64,000 bases of DNA from Sclerurus mexicanus (Eukaryota; Chordata; Aves; Passeriformes; Furnariidae). Within the stretch, counting starts at the first letter, position 1. Each line of letters begins with the position of its first letter. A program made the position numbers and the translations under genes. The stretch lies in assembly GCA_013396755.1 (NCBI GenBank), contig VWZF01004013.1, positions 558,001 to 622,000 of the forward strand, in the 5' to 3' direction. The notes beneath the pieces are model-generated. The model worked only from the letters and a program-made list of their open reading frames with translations, ran no database searches and was not told the origin of the DNA. Shown here piece by piece: positions 10,978-22,935 of this stretch.

Positions 10978-13900
10978 CAATGATAGGTGAGTTCAGTGTC
11001 AATGGCTCATTCAGTCTTTTTGTTTCTCTGCCAATGCTTCCAGCAAGTGCCCAACTAGCAGCGACAGCGGTAGTGGTGTTTATGAGAAACTAGTCGGAGA
11101 CTGTCATTTCTTTAAATTTGAAACTGCAGAGAAGTCACAGGGTGGTAAAGCTTTTAAGTTCCTATTGACACGCACCAGAAACTGACCTCAAACTGGTGAC
11201 TTAGAGGTGAAAGTCTTTATTTGCTAAGTCACTTTGTCTCCCACTGATTGAATTTGTAAAGCACTTCCTGTTCCAGCTTACTTTATTTCTCTTGAGGCAA
11301 AGGAAATGCTCCCCTGAACAGCAGCTGTAACAGTACCACCCCAAGTCCCTCCCCTCAACAAGGAAACCTGGTGGTTTGTAGTCACACAGGTCTATGGTGA
11401 ACAAGTGGGTCGGTACATCCAACACTGATAAGTGAACAGCAGGAGGATGGCTACAACAATGGAAAGTGTAAAGGTCTAAATTATAATCACAGTAGGTTGT
11501 CACAGGAGGAATTACGTAGGGGTGATAATGAATGTGATATTTCCAGTAACTACATTCAAAAGTTAGTAAAAAGGATAAGAAAAAAAAGAGGAGGAAAAGA
11601 AGGAATATGCATGAAATACTTTGGAAAGGCTGAAACAAACACAAAAAAACAGCAATTACCAAAATGTTCCCCTAAGAGACAGCTTGCTAATTTGTTGGCT
11701 TGGCTTGTCTCTTGTAAATGTCTGCACACACTGATGGGCTATTCAGAAAGCAACAGTACACATTAATTTTAAGAACCTGCACTAAACTGCAACCATCGTT
11801 CTTGGTTGTCAAAGGTCTTACAGTGCTTCTGAGTCCATTTCAAACTCTGAATCCCACTGCCTTAAAATTAAAAACGAGATCTGACTCCAATGTACAGTCT
11901 GAATGTGTGGAGGTTTTTAGTTTATTTTGGGTTGAAAGTTCAGGGATTGATTCTCTATTGGGTAGTTTGTTGCTGTGAACATCTGGGCAAATTATTGCTA
12001 TTTGCATATCCTTTTTGTCTTCTCTTTTCTATTGTTCCTACTATTATCCATTGTAGTAGAATGAATCCAGGATTAGGCTATTTTTGATCTGACCTAGTAA
12101 AGCCCTTCTACTCTAAGGCCATGCAGAGAGCCAGTCCCTTTTGTTATTAAAGGAATACAGAATTCTGATCTGATGAGTGTTTCACAATCTCTTTCCACAG
12201 GTGTAAAGCACAAAACAGATTATAAAATGCCAGGGAATGAGACTTGCAGAGTGTGCCTGAAATGTGGACCCAAGATTATTCTTTTTTATTATTCTCCTCT
12301 TCCTAGCTTAGCTGTATGGCAGACAGCCACTTAGGCATCTATAGTCTTATTCCTTTCCAGGTCTTGATCTCTTGATAATAAAGGGCATGTTGAGAGACAA
12401 TTTGGCTGAGCTCCTGTCAGACAAGGCTGGGATAATGTTGCCTCTCCAAGTAACATGAATCAGAGCAACCCACAAAGATAATCTGATGTATTCTGGGACT
12501 AAGGTAGCCTTGGAGATTAGACCATTACAATGTTATTACAAAAGTATTTTTGACAGTTCTCCCACTGTTCAGAATTCTGAGTTGAACTCAGCAGAGTTTA
12601 GCAAGGCGAAAGACTTGCATCTTACAGGCCCATGAAACTTTATTGAAATTAAGTGAATTAAACATCAGCAGTACCACCACACCCTCTCTTTCTTTTTCTT
12701 TTTATTAATATGGAGGGGCTGGGAAAGAAAACACAATAGAGGTAAGATAGGTGCTATGTGCTTATATACCTCACTCATCTGTACCTGGGTAGTTGTAACT
12801 CCTGTCTTTGAGGCAGTGAGGCCTCTGTTCCCTCAATGTATTTTCTCTGCTGTTTTACTGAGCTCAGTATGAAAGGCCTAGCTGTTTTTATGTCCTTTCA
12901 GAGACTCAGTCTCACACCCTATATGATCCAAATGCAAAAAAAACCAAAAAACAAACAGAAAAACAAAAAAATAAAAAATTCAAATATTTACCTTTAGCTT
13001 TTTCCTTCCACTAATATACCCAGTGAGATATTTGCAAATACTAGAAAAAAAATCCCTCTCTTATGTACAAGCACCATCAAGATTATTACAGAATTCTAAA
13101 ATATTTTTTTGTATGTGTCTTTTTATTCAAAACACAAAATTTGTTCTTATCCACAAAGAAAAATTTGGTATCTTTACATTTAACCACTCTGGAGCAAAAT
13201 GATTACTGGGATGTTTCTTCTTGTCATAACAATTTGAAATTTAATAATCATATTCAAAACAAAATTCTTCTTCCAACTTCTAAGCATGTACATATCTTCA
13301 GTTACATTCATATAACTAATCAAGAATGTTTGAACAATATCATGCTATCATTAGCTAAAAGTCTGTCTTAACTCATTCAACATAATTGAGGGGGGAAAAG
13401 ACCCACTACAGTGGTGTGTACTTCTCCTTATTATAGTGATTTAACAAACTTAAAGCCCTGGTTTGATTATTTTGCTTTAGCATTTTCTTTGTTACTTTAA
13501 TAATCTTCCAGAGAGACTGCAGAATACTTTCTCTGTCCCTGTTGAAAATAATTATTAAAATTGATTTGATATAATATCTTTTTTCTTGATACTCAATCAT
13601 GAGAGCAACTATGCTCATGTTTGGATTTTCATTTGCATACGGGGAAGCTGGAAGGCAAATGTGATTGAGTTTTCTGCTTATTTTTAAGATGGGCAACTAG
13701 TGAACAAGTCAGTACAGACTGCAGAAAAAAATGCATCAGGAGACCTAAAGGAAAAAAAAAATCAGTCTGTAAAGGAGACATCTTTTTCATAGTTCCTGTG
13801 TTTAGAGGCTATTTAGTGATGTTATTCATTAGAAACAGCAGATCTAATCTAATCTAAATCTGGAGGGGTTTTTTTGTTCATTGTGGTTTTGAGGGGTTTT

Positions 13901-15313
13901 TCTGTGTTTTGTTCGGTTGTTGGGTTAGTTTAAGAATAATTTAATTTGTTCCAATATTTCTGTTCTTAAGAGCTGACTATACAAAGAAAGCAACCATGAA
14001 TTCCAATAGGGGATTGTATGCAATGGCAAACACCACAGGCAAGGAGAGGCTTTGCATGTAGCTTGTGTTCTGACTTGCTGCCAGTCTGCCCACACAGAAG
14101 TCCATAGGTAGCCAATGGTGAGAGACATTGAACAGGCTCATATGAAGCCAGCTACCACTAAACTAATATCTTGCTTAACTATCATCAATCCCATGGGACA
14201 CTGAAGTCTTCAAAAGAAGCCTCTGGGTGTAGCCAGAGCTGTGCTTGCAGCTTCCCTTGCTAAACAGCAGCTTTAGAATACCTCCTGAAATATCATATGG
14301 GATTAGAAAGAGTTGGTTTTCCCCTCCTGAGTTCAATCACCCTACAATCTTTTTAAACCACTAAGTCACCAGTCAGGTAACTCACTATCTATGTTCTTCC
14401 ACTTCACTACACATCTTAGTCACAGCTCCTTGAGTTCAGAAAAGCTTTTTGCAGACCACTGCTGCATCACTGGACTGTTCTTCAAACAGACTTCGTTACT
14501 GGTGGGGAAAAGAAAGATGAATGCCCACACATCAAGCTTCACATTTTCAGGATGAAAGTTTGTGACATCCTTTGAGCCTTTACAGAAAATTTAAGAATTA
14601 TGTACAAACTATAAATTATAGCCTTGGACTGGAGTTCCTAAATTTCAGATTAATACTGAAAGTACCCTATAATATCATTATACAATCAAGGGAGACACAT
14701 GCAGGCACTTTAAGTTCTTCCTTAAAACTACTCTGGAGAACAAAAAAAGTTTCAGATTTCCCTTTGAAGGGAAGGACAGAGAAGACAACAATTCAACACA
14801 ACAAGACAAAAAAAGAGTAGTTGGAAGCATAGTGCTACTAATGGGAACTGAACATCTGTAAAGGGGTGGATCAGTATGCACAAGAGAAACATCGGACATC
14901 CAGCTTTGGAGCCATGAAAGGTTGGAAAAAAAAAAAGAAAAAGAGCAATACCCAATCTTTCAAAAACTCATTCAGAAGAGCTCCTCAATATCCTAGGGTG
15001 CTCTCCTTGCCACGCAAGAGTACTGCTTGATGATAATTTCCTCTCCAAGATCTGCAGCCAGCCTCAGCTCACAGCTCCCAAGGGCTTCTACTGTTCCAGA
15101 CAAAGACAGAAAAACAAACTCAAAACACAGAGCTCTGTATTTGGCTCTTGTATGACTCTTATAAGCAGTGAAAAGTGGCATGAGATTTTTAGTGTAGGAA
15201 AAAAACAAACCACCAACAATGCACATCTTACATCTAAGTAGAGCTTTAGAGCGGTTGTAAATTAAATACATTTGCTTTTATACAGAAAAGTGGCAGTCAC
15301 TGGAACTCTGATA

Positions 15314-15370
15314 CCTAAAGATTTTAGTGTATTTTGTAGAATGCCTAAAGATTTTAGTGTATTTTGTAGA
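15314..15370 (+). repeat. Local tandem duplication, 27-bp unit at 30-bp period
   Basis: The 27 bases at 15314-15340 recur without change at 15344-15370, separated by three bases. The identity suggests a fairly recent slippage or duplication event. The copies account for the repeated LKSLGI in the overlapping minus-strand frame. Confidence 0.95.
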
Positions 15371-16827
15371 TTTTCTAGAATTTTTAGAATTCTGTAGGTT
15401 TCCCTGGATTGCTCACATATTAGGTGGTCTTCAGAGATCACTGGGCACTTTCTCACACATTTCTGAGTTTTGCCTGGAACAGACGACACCAGCTCAGAAA
15501 CTCTTATTGCACCACACTCACCTCCACATGCATGCACGATACAAACACAGTACAGATATATAAAAAGCATTGCAGACTTACAGGCAGCAACTCGAAGGAT
15601 AACACAAGACAAAGGATTTTTTGGCATTGATGGATGGTTAAATGGATGGGGTCTTAGTACCTGGGTCAAACAATGGATAAAACTAGGCATGTGTTGCTTA
15701 CTAGTGTTGGTAATGATCTTACTGCTACTACCGTGTTTGCTATCCTGTTTGCAAAGGGCTGTACCAGCAGACCTCATCCTCTTTTTAAATTTTTATTAAC
15801 TTTTGTTTTATATTTATTGTATTTTTTTTATTTTTAATAAGGCTGTAAAAGAAAGGCCTCCAACTAGCAACTCACACTTTATTTCTCTAAATCTCTTGTG
15901 CTGTCCCATGCTCCCTGCCAAATGCACTCTTGAAATTTGTGGCAAAATGTCCTGACATCTATCATCTCTCCTCAGTCAAACTCAGGTAGTCAGCCTTTTC
16001 AGCAAGGCTCCTTGAGGTTTGAGCTGAACCTTGCAACAGGCCATAGTTGTCACTGAAAAAATCTTACCATCTATGAGTCAGTAAATTGCTTTGTTGCATC
16101 ATGAACACCACAGGAATTGGACTGTGGGCGCCATAAAAAGAGACATGTATGGAGGAGACCTGTAATTACCTCTTGTTTTGAAGGACTCCTTTATCAAGAA
16201 TATATTTAACCTATAAGATGTGTTCTGCTCTCTGAAATACACAGAAATGTATCTGGTATGCCTTCCTCCTCCAGCCTCCCTGCTGCCACCTTGCTCTCTC
16301 TCTCTCATTTTTTCAGTGGACATTGGGAAAGCTGGGATAAATGAAAAATGCCCCCTGCTTATACAAATGCTCTAACAGCAGCAACTATAGAAGAATACAA
16401 GTCATAACTTACTTCATGTCATTTCCTTTCAATGAACAATATGATGAGCAATCACATTTCCTCTTCCTTTATCATGAAGATAAGGCAGCAACAGAGGAGA
16501 CCCATCTCCCCCTTTTCCCTTCAGTGTTTTTCTTCTCTGCCTATATCACTTCTAGCACCTGCACATGCTGGCTGTTTGCTATAATTGAAGATGATGTCAT
16601 ACTTTGCCTAATCTTTTGGATTTCCCAGGTAACACAGAAAAGTAAATTTTGAAAATTATAGCAAGTAAAGACAGAAAAAAACTGTCCTCTGTAACCACTT
16701 CATTAAAAATATTGTTTGATGCACAAACCCAATCCTTTTTCTGTATACCACCATGCATCAAAATCTCTTCTCCCCTAATATAACTGGGCTTTTCGAGGGG
16801 CATGTGCAGATCATAAGAACAGTTTTA

Positions 16828-16867
16828 GAAGAACTCTTCTAGGGAAGAACACTTCTAGGAAGAACCT
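16828..16867 (+). repeat. Short tandem repeat, 16-bp unit, about 2.5 copies
   Basis: GAAGAACTCTTCTAGG at 16828-16843 is followed directly by GAAGAACACTTCTAGG at 16844-16859, one mismatch apart, and then by a partial third copy, AAGAACCT. Confidence 0.85.
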
Positions 16868-17349
16868 GAGCCACTTATGGCTTTAGAATCGATTTAGAGA
16901 TTACCAATTTACACAAAGGCTATACATGGACATTTGAATATAAAATGCATCTACATTGAAGAGGCCAAAACCTTTCTAATTATTCCATCTCATCTCAAAT
17001 AAAAGCACTTCAAAGATTCTTGGTGTGACATCTACTGCCTGATAGACTGGCTTTCCTGAAATAAATTTCAAAAAGGTTAAAACACTAAACCAAAGGTATG
17101 ATTCCATTAACCAAATGGACTCAAAAAATGGCTACTGTTAGTCATTATTACTACCTTGAAAAAAAAGTCTAATTATGAATGGATTTGTTTGTGTCCCTTC
17201 ATTTGCAAACTTCTGTCTCTAAAAGAATAATTGCAAACTCAAAGTAGGTCTTCCCAAAATGCGCCACTTGCAAGAAAAAAACCAGTCCAGAATTCCAGCT
17301 AATGACAAAATGTTCCTCAGAATTAAAAATCAAGTTAATAGGCTCACGT

Positions 17350-17660
17350 TATTTGTCTTGGATTATTGATTAATATTGCATTTGGTTTTGCTTCCCTTGG
17401 TGAAATCAATCCCATTCCTCAAACCAGACAGCTTATGCCTTGTCACTTCACTGTAATGAAATCAGCTATTAGTTTCTGCACACTCTGACCTGATTTGGAT
17501 TTATTGATGGCTCAATCAGTGCCCACTGTCCGGAGACTTAGTATTTAAGAGGGCAGTGACACCTGGAGGGAGACAGCGGCCCTACAACTGCCTTTCTGGC
17601 AAAATATCACTGACCAAGGGAATTCTGATTAATGTGACGGACTTTTAAAAATAACAGTAG
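17350..17660. promoter_or_regulatory. Possible conserved regulatory element (unproven)
   Basis: Several homeodomain-type AT cores sit close together: TTATTGATTAATATT near 17362, TTTATTGATGGCTCAATCA near 17499 and TTCTGATTAATGTG near 17623. Between them is a more GC-balanced patch with CpGs and a TATTTAAGAGGG box near 17541. This composition is typical of vertebrate conserved non-coding elements, but conservation cannot be seen from one sequence. Inference only. Confidence 0.15.
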
Positions 17661-19989
17661 GAGCAAAGCTCTGTTGGTGCCTTCTAACCTACAGTGTGTT
17701 CTGAGGTATACGAACATGCTGAAATAGGCACTGATTTTGCTTTCCTTCATCAGAGCCACAAAGCATCTCTTAGCTATTTTGAGATGGGTGTTTAGGATTG
17801 TTACTTTTTACTGCAATAGAGAGAGTCTCTTTTGCCAGAGTCATCAGTGAGAAAACAGGATGAGAAATGGAAAACATTAATAAAAGCCATGGAGGCAGCT
17901 GTGTGAAGTGCAGGGTGCAGCCCCCCAGGAGTGGCTCCAGCTGCTACTGCATTGAGAGAACAGGAAATAATCCAAGAAGTGGATACAAAAAAGAGGATGT
18001 AATTCTGGGAGATGCATGCAATTCAATGGCAGATTTCCAAGCTACAGAGTGAAAATCCTGAGCCCAGTTAAAATTTTGTCAAAGTTAGGGATATTCTGCT
18101 GAAAGAGCATAATTAATTATTGCATCATAGGTGGCTGCGTGATTTAGTAAACTATTTTTACATGTATCATGCTCCATTATACATGGTCCTGCAAAGGTAT
18201 CTGAAAATGGTATAAAAGTAGCCTGCATACTGCATAGGATGTAGGTGAATTTCTGACCAAAACTGAGAGCTTTCTAAATCTGGATTCTAAATCTAAACTA
18301 TCTGAAAATCATATAATTCCCTAATTCTTGTTCTTATTCTTACTCTGATATTATTATTATGTCATTCCTATCATTATTATTTTATTCTAGAATTATTTTT
18401 AAAAATTGACTCAAGAAAATGAACTAGTCAGATTTCTTTACATTTACTCACTTCATGTTGTACATGCTATATCATATAGAAGTTAGGGGAAATACTTGAA
18501 AGAATAAGATGTCACCCACCATGGCTGAATATGGCCTGAGTAGTGTGTCACATAGATTCAGGTGAAGTCAGCTGCAGTTGTGCCTCAGGGAAAAAAAAAG
18601 AAAAGTCATAGATTTCATTTTGAAGTACTTAAATATTTGCTTTCCCCTTTCTTTTCCACCTATCTCTTTGTCAACTTCTACTAAGGAAGAAATTTGTGAT
18701 CACAAATATATCATGGATAACCGATCCCCTCAGTATGTAGGTACAAGCATGTGCATAATCAGTAGTACTTTACGTATTTTTAACCTATAGCTGAATCATG
18801 GTTTTAGCTTTTTAACGTTCTTCTGCATGTACTCTTATATGCCAGATGCACGCTAGCTTTTGCTTTCTGTCTGCCAGATTCCTTCTTGCTGCAAGAAATT
18901 CACTTCTTCAGTTTTTTGCTTTCAGTGGCAGCTGGTTTCTGTGCACATGTCTAGATTGATTGCAAGCTACAGATAACAGGACATTTTGATTTAGCTGGTT
19001 CCTTGTAGCTGTGGAGTCATATGCTCCTGCACTACTCCAAACAGGAATAACTGGCTCAAGAGGACAAGAATAAAGACAAAAAAAAGTGTTCAGAATTTAA
19101 CTGTAGATGTCATTATGCAAATTCAGTTACATTATTCAGCATGGTTATATTCATAAAGTCATATTTACACTAAAGTTTCAAGATCAGAATGTGATTTTAA
19201 AGTTTACCCATTTCCAATAGATGCTTCTTTCATAAACAAGTTGGTGTGGGAAACTTTCACAGGCAGCAAAATTAGCTGAAATAAAAGGAGAGAGAAAATA
19301 CAAAGTTTCACAGAAAATTTCTAACAGGTGAGGAATATGGACGGTCTGAACATCAGGACTAATGCTGCAGCCATCCCTTCAGGGAAGTTAGAAGCCTTTC
19401 TGCACTACAGAGCACTACACACTGTTACAGCTTGCCACTGATCATGGTGCCAAATCTTTCCCTAAGGTAACTTGAGCACTTCCACGGGATTTACTCCAGC
19501 TGTGAAATGGTCACCCTAGCACAGAGAAACCCACTTACAGAGAGAAGCAGCAAAGCAGAACAAGAAAGTAACCCTTCAACTACCAAACTGTCGTGATGTG
19601 TAGGTTAGTAGAATCATTTCTCACGGAGACATATTGCCTCTTGTAAAATGGCATTTCTCTTCCCTCCACACTGCCTCAGTGCTACTCAGTGACATGGAGT
19701 ACACCTGCATGGGCAGTGATGCCAGGAGTGCCTTAGGCTCAGAGTAACATTAGGCTAGTTCCTGCTTCTGACTTTGGTCATCTGGGTTCCCACTGCAGCT
19801 GGGGGCATGCAGCAAGGAGACCTCAACGGCAACAGCACTGCAAGCAGCACTGTCACCTCTTCAGTGTTTGGCCTACTTAAGCCTCCTGAGAGCAACTGCT
19901 GCTCAGAGCCATGGTGATTTCAGTCCCCCAGCATCATGTGTTGTCTGACGTAACTTGTCCTGTGCTATGCAAACAAGTCCTGGGAGGTG

Positions 19990-20033
19990 ACTGTCAAGTT
20001 ACTTGGGTTTTTTTGACCAGGGTACTTGACAGT
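19990..20033. repeat. 10-bp inverted repeat with 24-nt spacer
   Basis: ACTGTCAAGT (19990-19999) and ACTTGACAGT (20024-20033) are exact reverse complements. The spacer contains a T run. A hairpin is possible, but pairing does not extend beyond the arms. Confidence 0.9.
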
Positions 20034-22829
20034 AAGAATAACTGCCTGGCTTCCCAGGTACTGTGGGGGTTGTTAATAAGCATTTTCAAAGCATTTGTGG
20101 TGACAGGAACCATTCCAATTTCCCATCATTTTATAGTAGCCATCTTGAGCACATTTTTTTAAACTCTTATCTTACCAATGAAAAGATGCATTATTGTAAA
20201 GCAGAAAGCAAGCAGTGCAAAGAGAGGGTATTTACAGGATAAATAGTTATAGCATTGCTGCAGATGAGTTTATCTGCTTGACATACAAGTTCAGCTGATT
20301 TTCAGGATGCATTCAGCTACATTTTTGAGATACGGAATGCATTTTATTGATTTTTCTTTTAGATTTTATTGAATTTGGTACTGAAACAGTCATTATTAAT
20401 ATATGAGCAGGGCATGCTGTAGCCTGCAGTATTGTCGCAGTAAATCAAATGTTGAATTGACAATTAGTTGTGTTCCTCATTTAGTTGTGTAAGTGTTGGA
20501 AGGGAGAGTCAAAAGTTAGAGCATTTTGAAATTAATATGAGTGATCTCCTCCCAGCATCATACAGGTAGACCAAGACTTAAACTAGATGTCATACTCTGT
20601 TACTTTGCCTCCCCCAAAGATGTACCTAATAATAGCTACATGCAGCTAAACAAAGATATTTTGTGGGTACAACTCTTTTGCCAGTTGTCTAAAGTAAAAT
20701 AAAAGGGGAGCAAGGAGAGAAATTGGTTGTTGGCATAATTTTATTTTCCTTTGCTTTCCTATGAAGTGGCTGGGGTCTCTGAGAGCCCAGGATATTCATT
20801 ATATTGTTTCCCTTGGGTAGTTCTGAAAAGGGCACAGAATGCCAGTAATCATCCCCTTTATGTCTTAGTGGCAAGTTTATGATTGAAGGATTACCTTGCT
20901 AATACATGTTTAAATGAGGCTCTGGCAATGTTAGTGGTATTTAAAAGAGCTCTGGCATTTGAAACAGTTGACAACAAAAGATTTTGCTGATAAACAGAAG
21001 CAGGTTCATGTTAGGCTTGCTCTGGGACTGAAGGTTTTAACACCAGCTTTGTTCTGACACTCAGCATTTTTAATTCATAGCAAAAATGTTTGGTATCAAA
21101 TGCTGAACAGAACATCACAGAAGCTTAAAATAATGGAGAAATTAAAAAATTTTGGCAAATGAAAACCATGTAAAAATAGCTTATATTTAGCATCTTGCAT
21201 TATTTATTATTATTATATATCAAAGATTAAATTTAACTTTTTGCTATAGGAATTCTTTTAAACTAGCAAGAAAGAAAACAGAATGTAAATAGTGCAGTAT
21301 CTGGTAATTTTCATTTATATTTTTGACAGTTTTTCTAAGTGTAGCAAATATTTAGCTCAATTAACAAGTCATGGGCAGGATAATACAGGATAATGCCTCC
21401 TTGCACTGGAAAGGTCTTTCTACACTCAGTTGGATTCCCCTATATTGGCTGTTTCTTTTTTTTAACTTGTGGAAAAGATGCAAAACCGGTTTCCTTAGGG
21501 GATTTTAACCCATGTCCTTTCAGACTAAGAAAATTTAGTCCATTATTTGTGAAGTCCTTTACAGACTCTCAGCAGGAATGCAGTATTTAAACGATGAATG
21601 TAATTCCCTAATGCTTCATGGTGAGGATGTGGATGATTTACAAATATGACTTCTTTGAAAATACAACTTTTTAAATTAACTGGCAAACCGAACCAAACCT
21701 TTCACCTTTCTTTTCTGCTGCTTTGGCTACTTCTTTTTTCCATCATAGCTGAAAATCCTACTTCTCCCTTGTTGAGTGGGTTCACCTCTTGATTTTTGCC
21801 TCTTTCTTACTTTTTACTAGATGGTTGATTTATTAAATCAAAAGTAGTAACTGCAAAAAGCTGTATTTCCCTCCATCATTACCAAGAAACTCTGGAATAA
21901 AACTTCATCAGGTCAGAAACCTGAATCAGTCTCCACTCTAGCTTCCTCAATGGATCCTCAGAAGTCTACCAGCACTCTAATGTGTTTGTATAACAACTTG
22001 AAGAGAACAAAAGTCAGGAGCCAGCCATATTATTATTCTTAATCAGTTCCTTTTTATCTGCTTTGGTAATTTTGGGCTGTCCAATGGAAACTGAGGAAAT
22101 GGTAGCATTCTTGTTGCATCACAGAATGCTGTGTAGTCAAAAAGTCAGCCAGATCTGGAATCCAGAAGTCATTGATTATAGCACAAAAGAACCATAACCA
22201 AATTTAGTATAAACAAAAGAGGTTCAATACTTGATAATTTGTCATTTGACTTTATAATCAAAATTGCTTTTCTATTCTGAGTGAAATCCTGTAGTTAGAC
22301 AGGTGACTAGAACTGAGAAAGTGTTTACACGACCAAATGCCATCAGAATACAGGTAAGGGGCTTCAGATTCCAAAATCTAGCTAGACCCTTGAGGTTTCT
22401 GGAAGCAAGAGGTTACAAAGGAGTTATTCAGCATTTTGTATCAGATTGTCAATTAGTTTTCATCTGACAGACTTGAGAGTATCTTCTGAAAAAAGTGCAA
22501 CCTTGGCAGCAATAGGTGAGGAATCTATTTTTAATCGCTTTTGGTCTAAAAGCAGAATGTCACTCAAATACTAATTTGGCCAAGATTTTGCATGTCAGAA
22601 ACTATTTCTTAAAATGGAGTACACTTCTGCTTTGAGGGACCATTCTGTGACTATTTCCATCTTAGGAGGGTTTCAAAGATAAACGGAATTAATTTCTTTT
22701 GGAGATACCTATCTCTGTTCACTAACTATGGAGAAAATCTAAAACATGTAGATGGCTAAACTGAACTGATTGGATGCATATGTGTCTTTAAAGAGCACAT
22801 CTCTATGGTGGTATTAGTTATCACAGCCT

Positions 22830-22935
22830 CACACCTCCACATAAAGAAACAGAGAGGAAAGGAGTTGCCTATGGTCATGTAGAACACTCAAACAGACTAA
22901 GAACTGAATTCAGAAGACTAAGTTTACTCTCCTGT
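22830..22935 (-). mobile_element. Possible ancient SINE remnant (MIR/AmnSINE-like)
   Basis: The plus strand reads in the order AAAGAAACAGAGAGGAAAGG, TTGCCTATGGTCATGTAGAA, AACTGAATTCAGAAGACTAAG and TCTCCTGTAACACTACAC. This follows the layout of the complement of old tRNA-derived SINEs (gaaacagaggcacagag / tgcccaaggtcacacag / gaacccaggtctcctgac / ctaaccactacac). The match is by eye and diverged. The order of four blocks makes it more likely than chance, but a library search is needed to name it. Confidence 0.35.

Larger units (their letters stand above)
9396..22829. other. Long non-coding stretch, no supported gene
   Basis: Unique, AT-rich sequence with no recognised interspersed repeat. It holds G/T-rich low-complexity tracts (10330-10490, 13861-13925), a small CpG-bearing patch with an S/T/Q-rich frame (10864-10977), a 30-bp-period duplication (15314-15370), a 16-bp-period duplication (16828-16867), a homeodomain-site-like patch at about 17350-17660 and a 10-bp inverted repeat at 19990-20033. 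Reading frames of 153 codons (11201-11662, -) and 171 codons (15262-15777, -) show no domain I recognise and are probably chance. Confidence 0.55.

Noticed and set aside
11201..11662. 153-codon minus-strand frame with a hydrophobic N-terminal stretch
   Set aside because: The hydrophobic run comes from an A/G-rich stretch (AAGAAAAAAAAGAGG on the plus strand) read as Phe/Leu. No family resemblance, promoter or splice context.
15262..15777. 171-codon open frame on the minus strand, the second longest in the window
   Set aside because: No domain recognised. It overlaps three open plus-strand frames, and part of its length comes from the 27-bp duplication. Probably chance.
19798..19918. Short plus-strand frame after a CTGCAG acceptor-like site, rich in Ser/Thr/Asn
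   Set aside because: No homology, and the acceptor has no pyrimidine tract. Mentioned only because the local composition is more balanced than the flanks.
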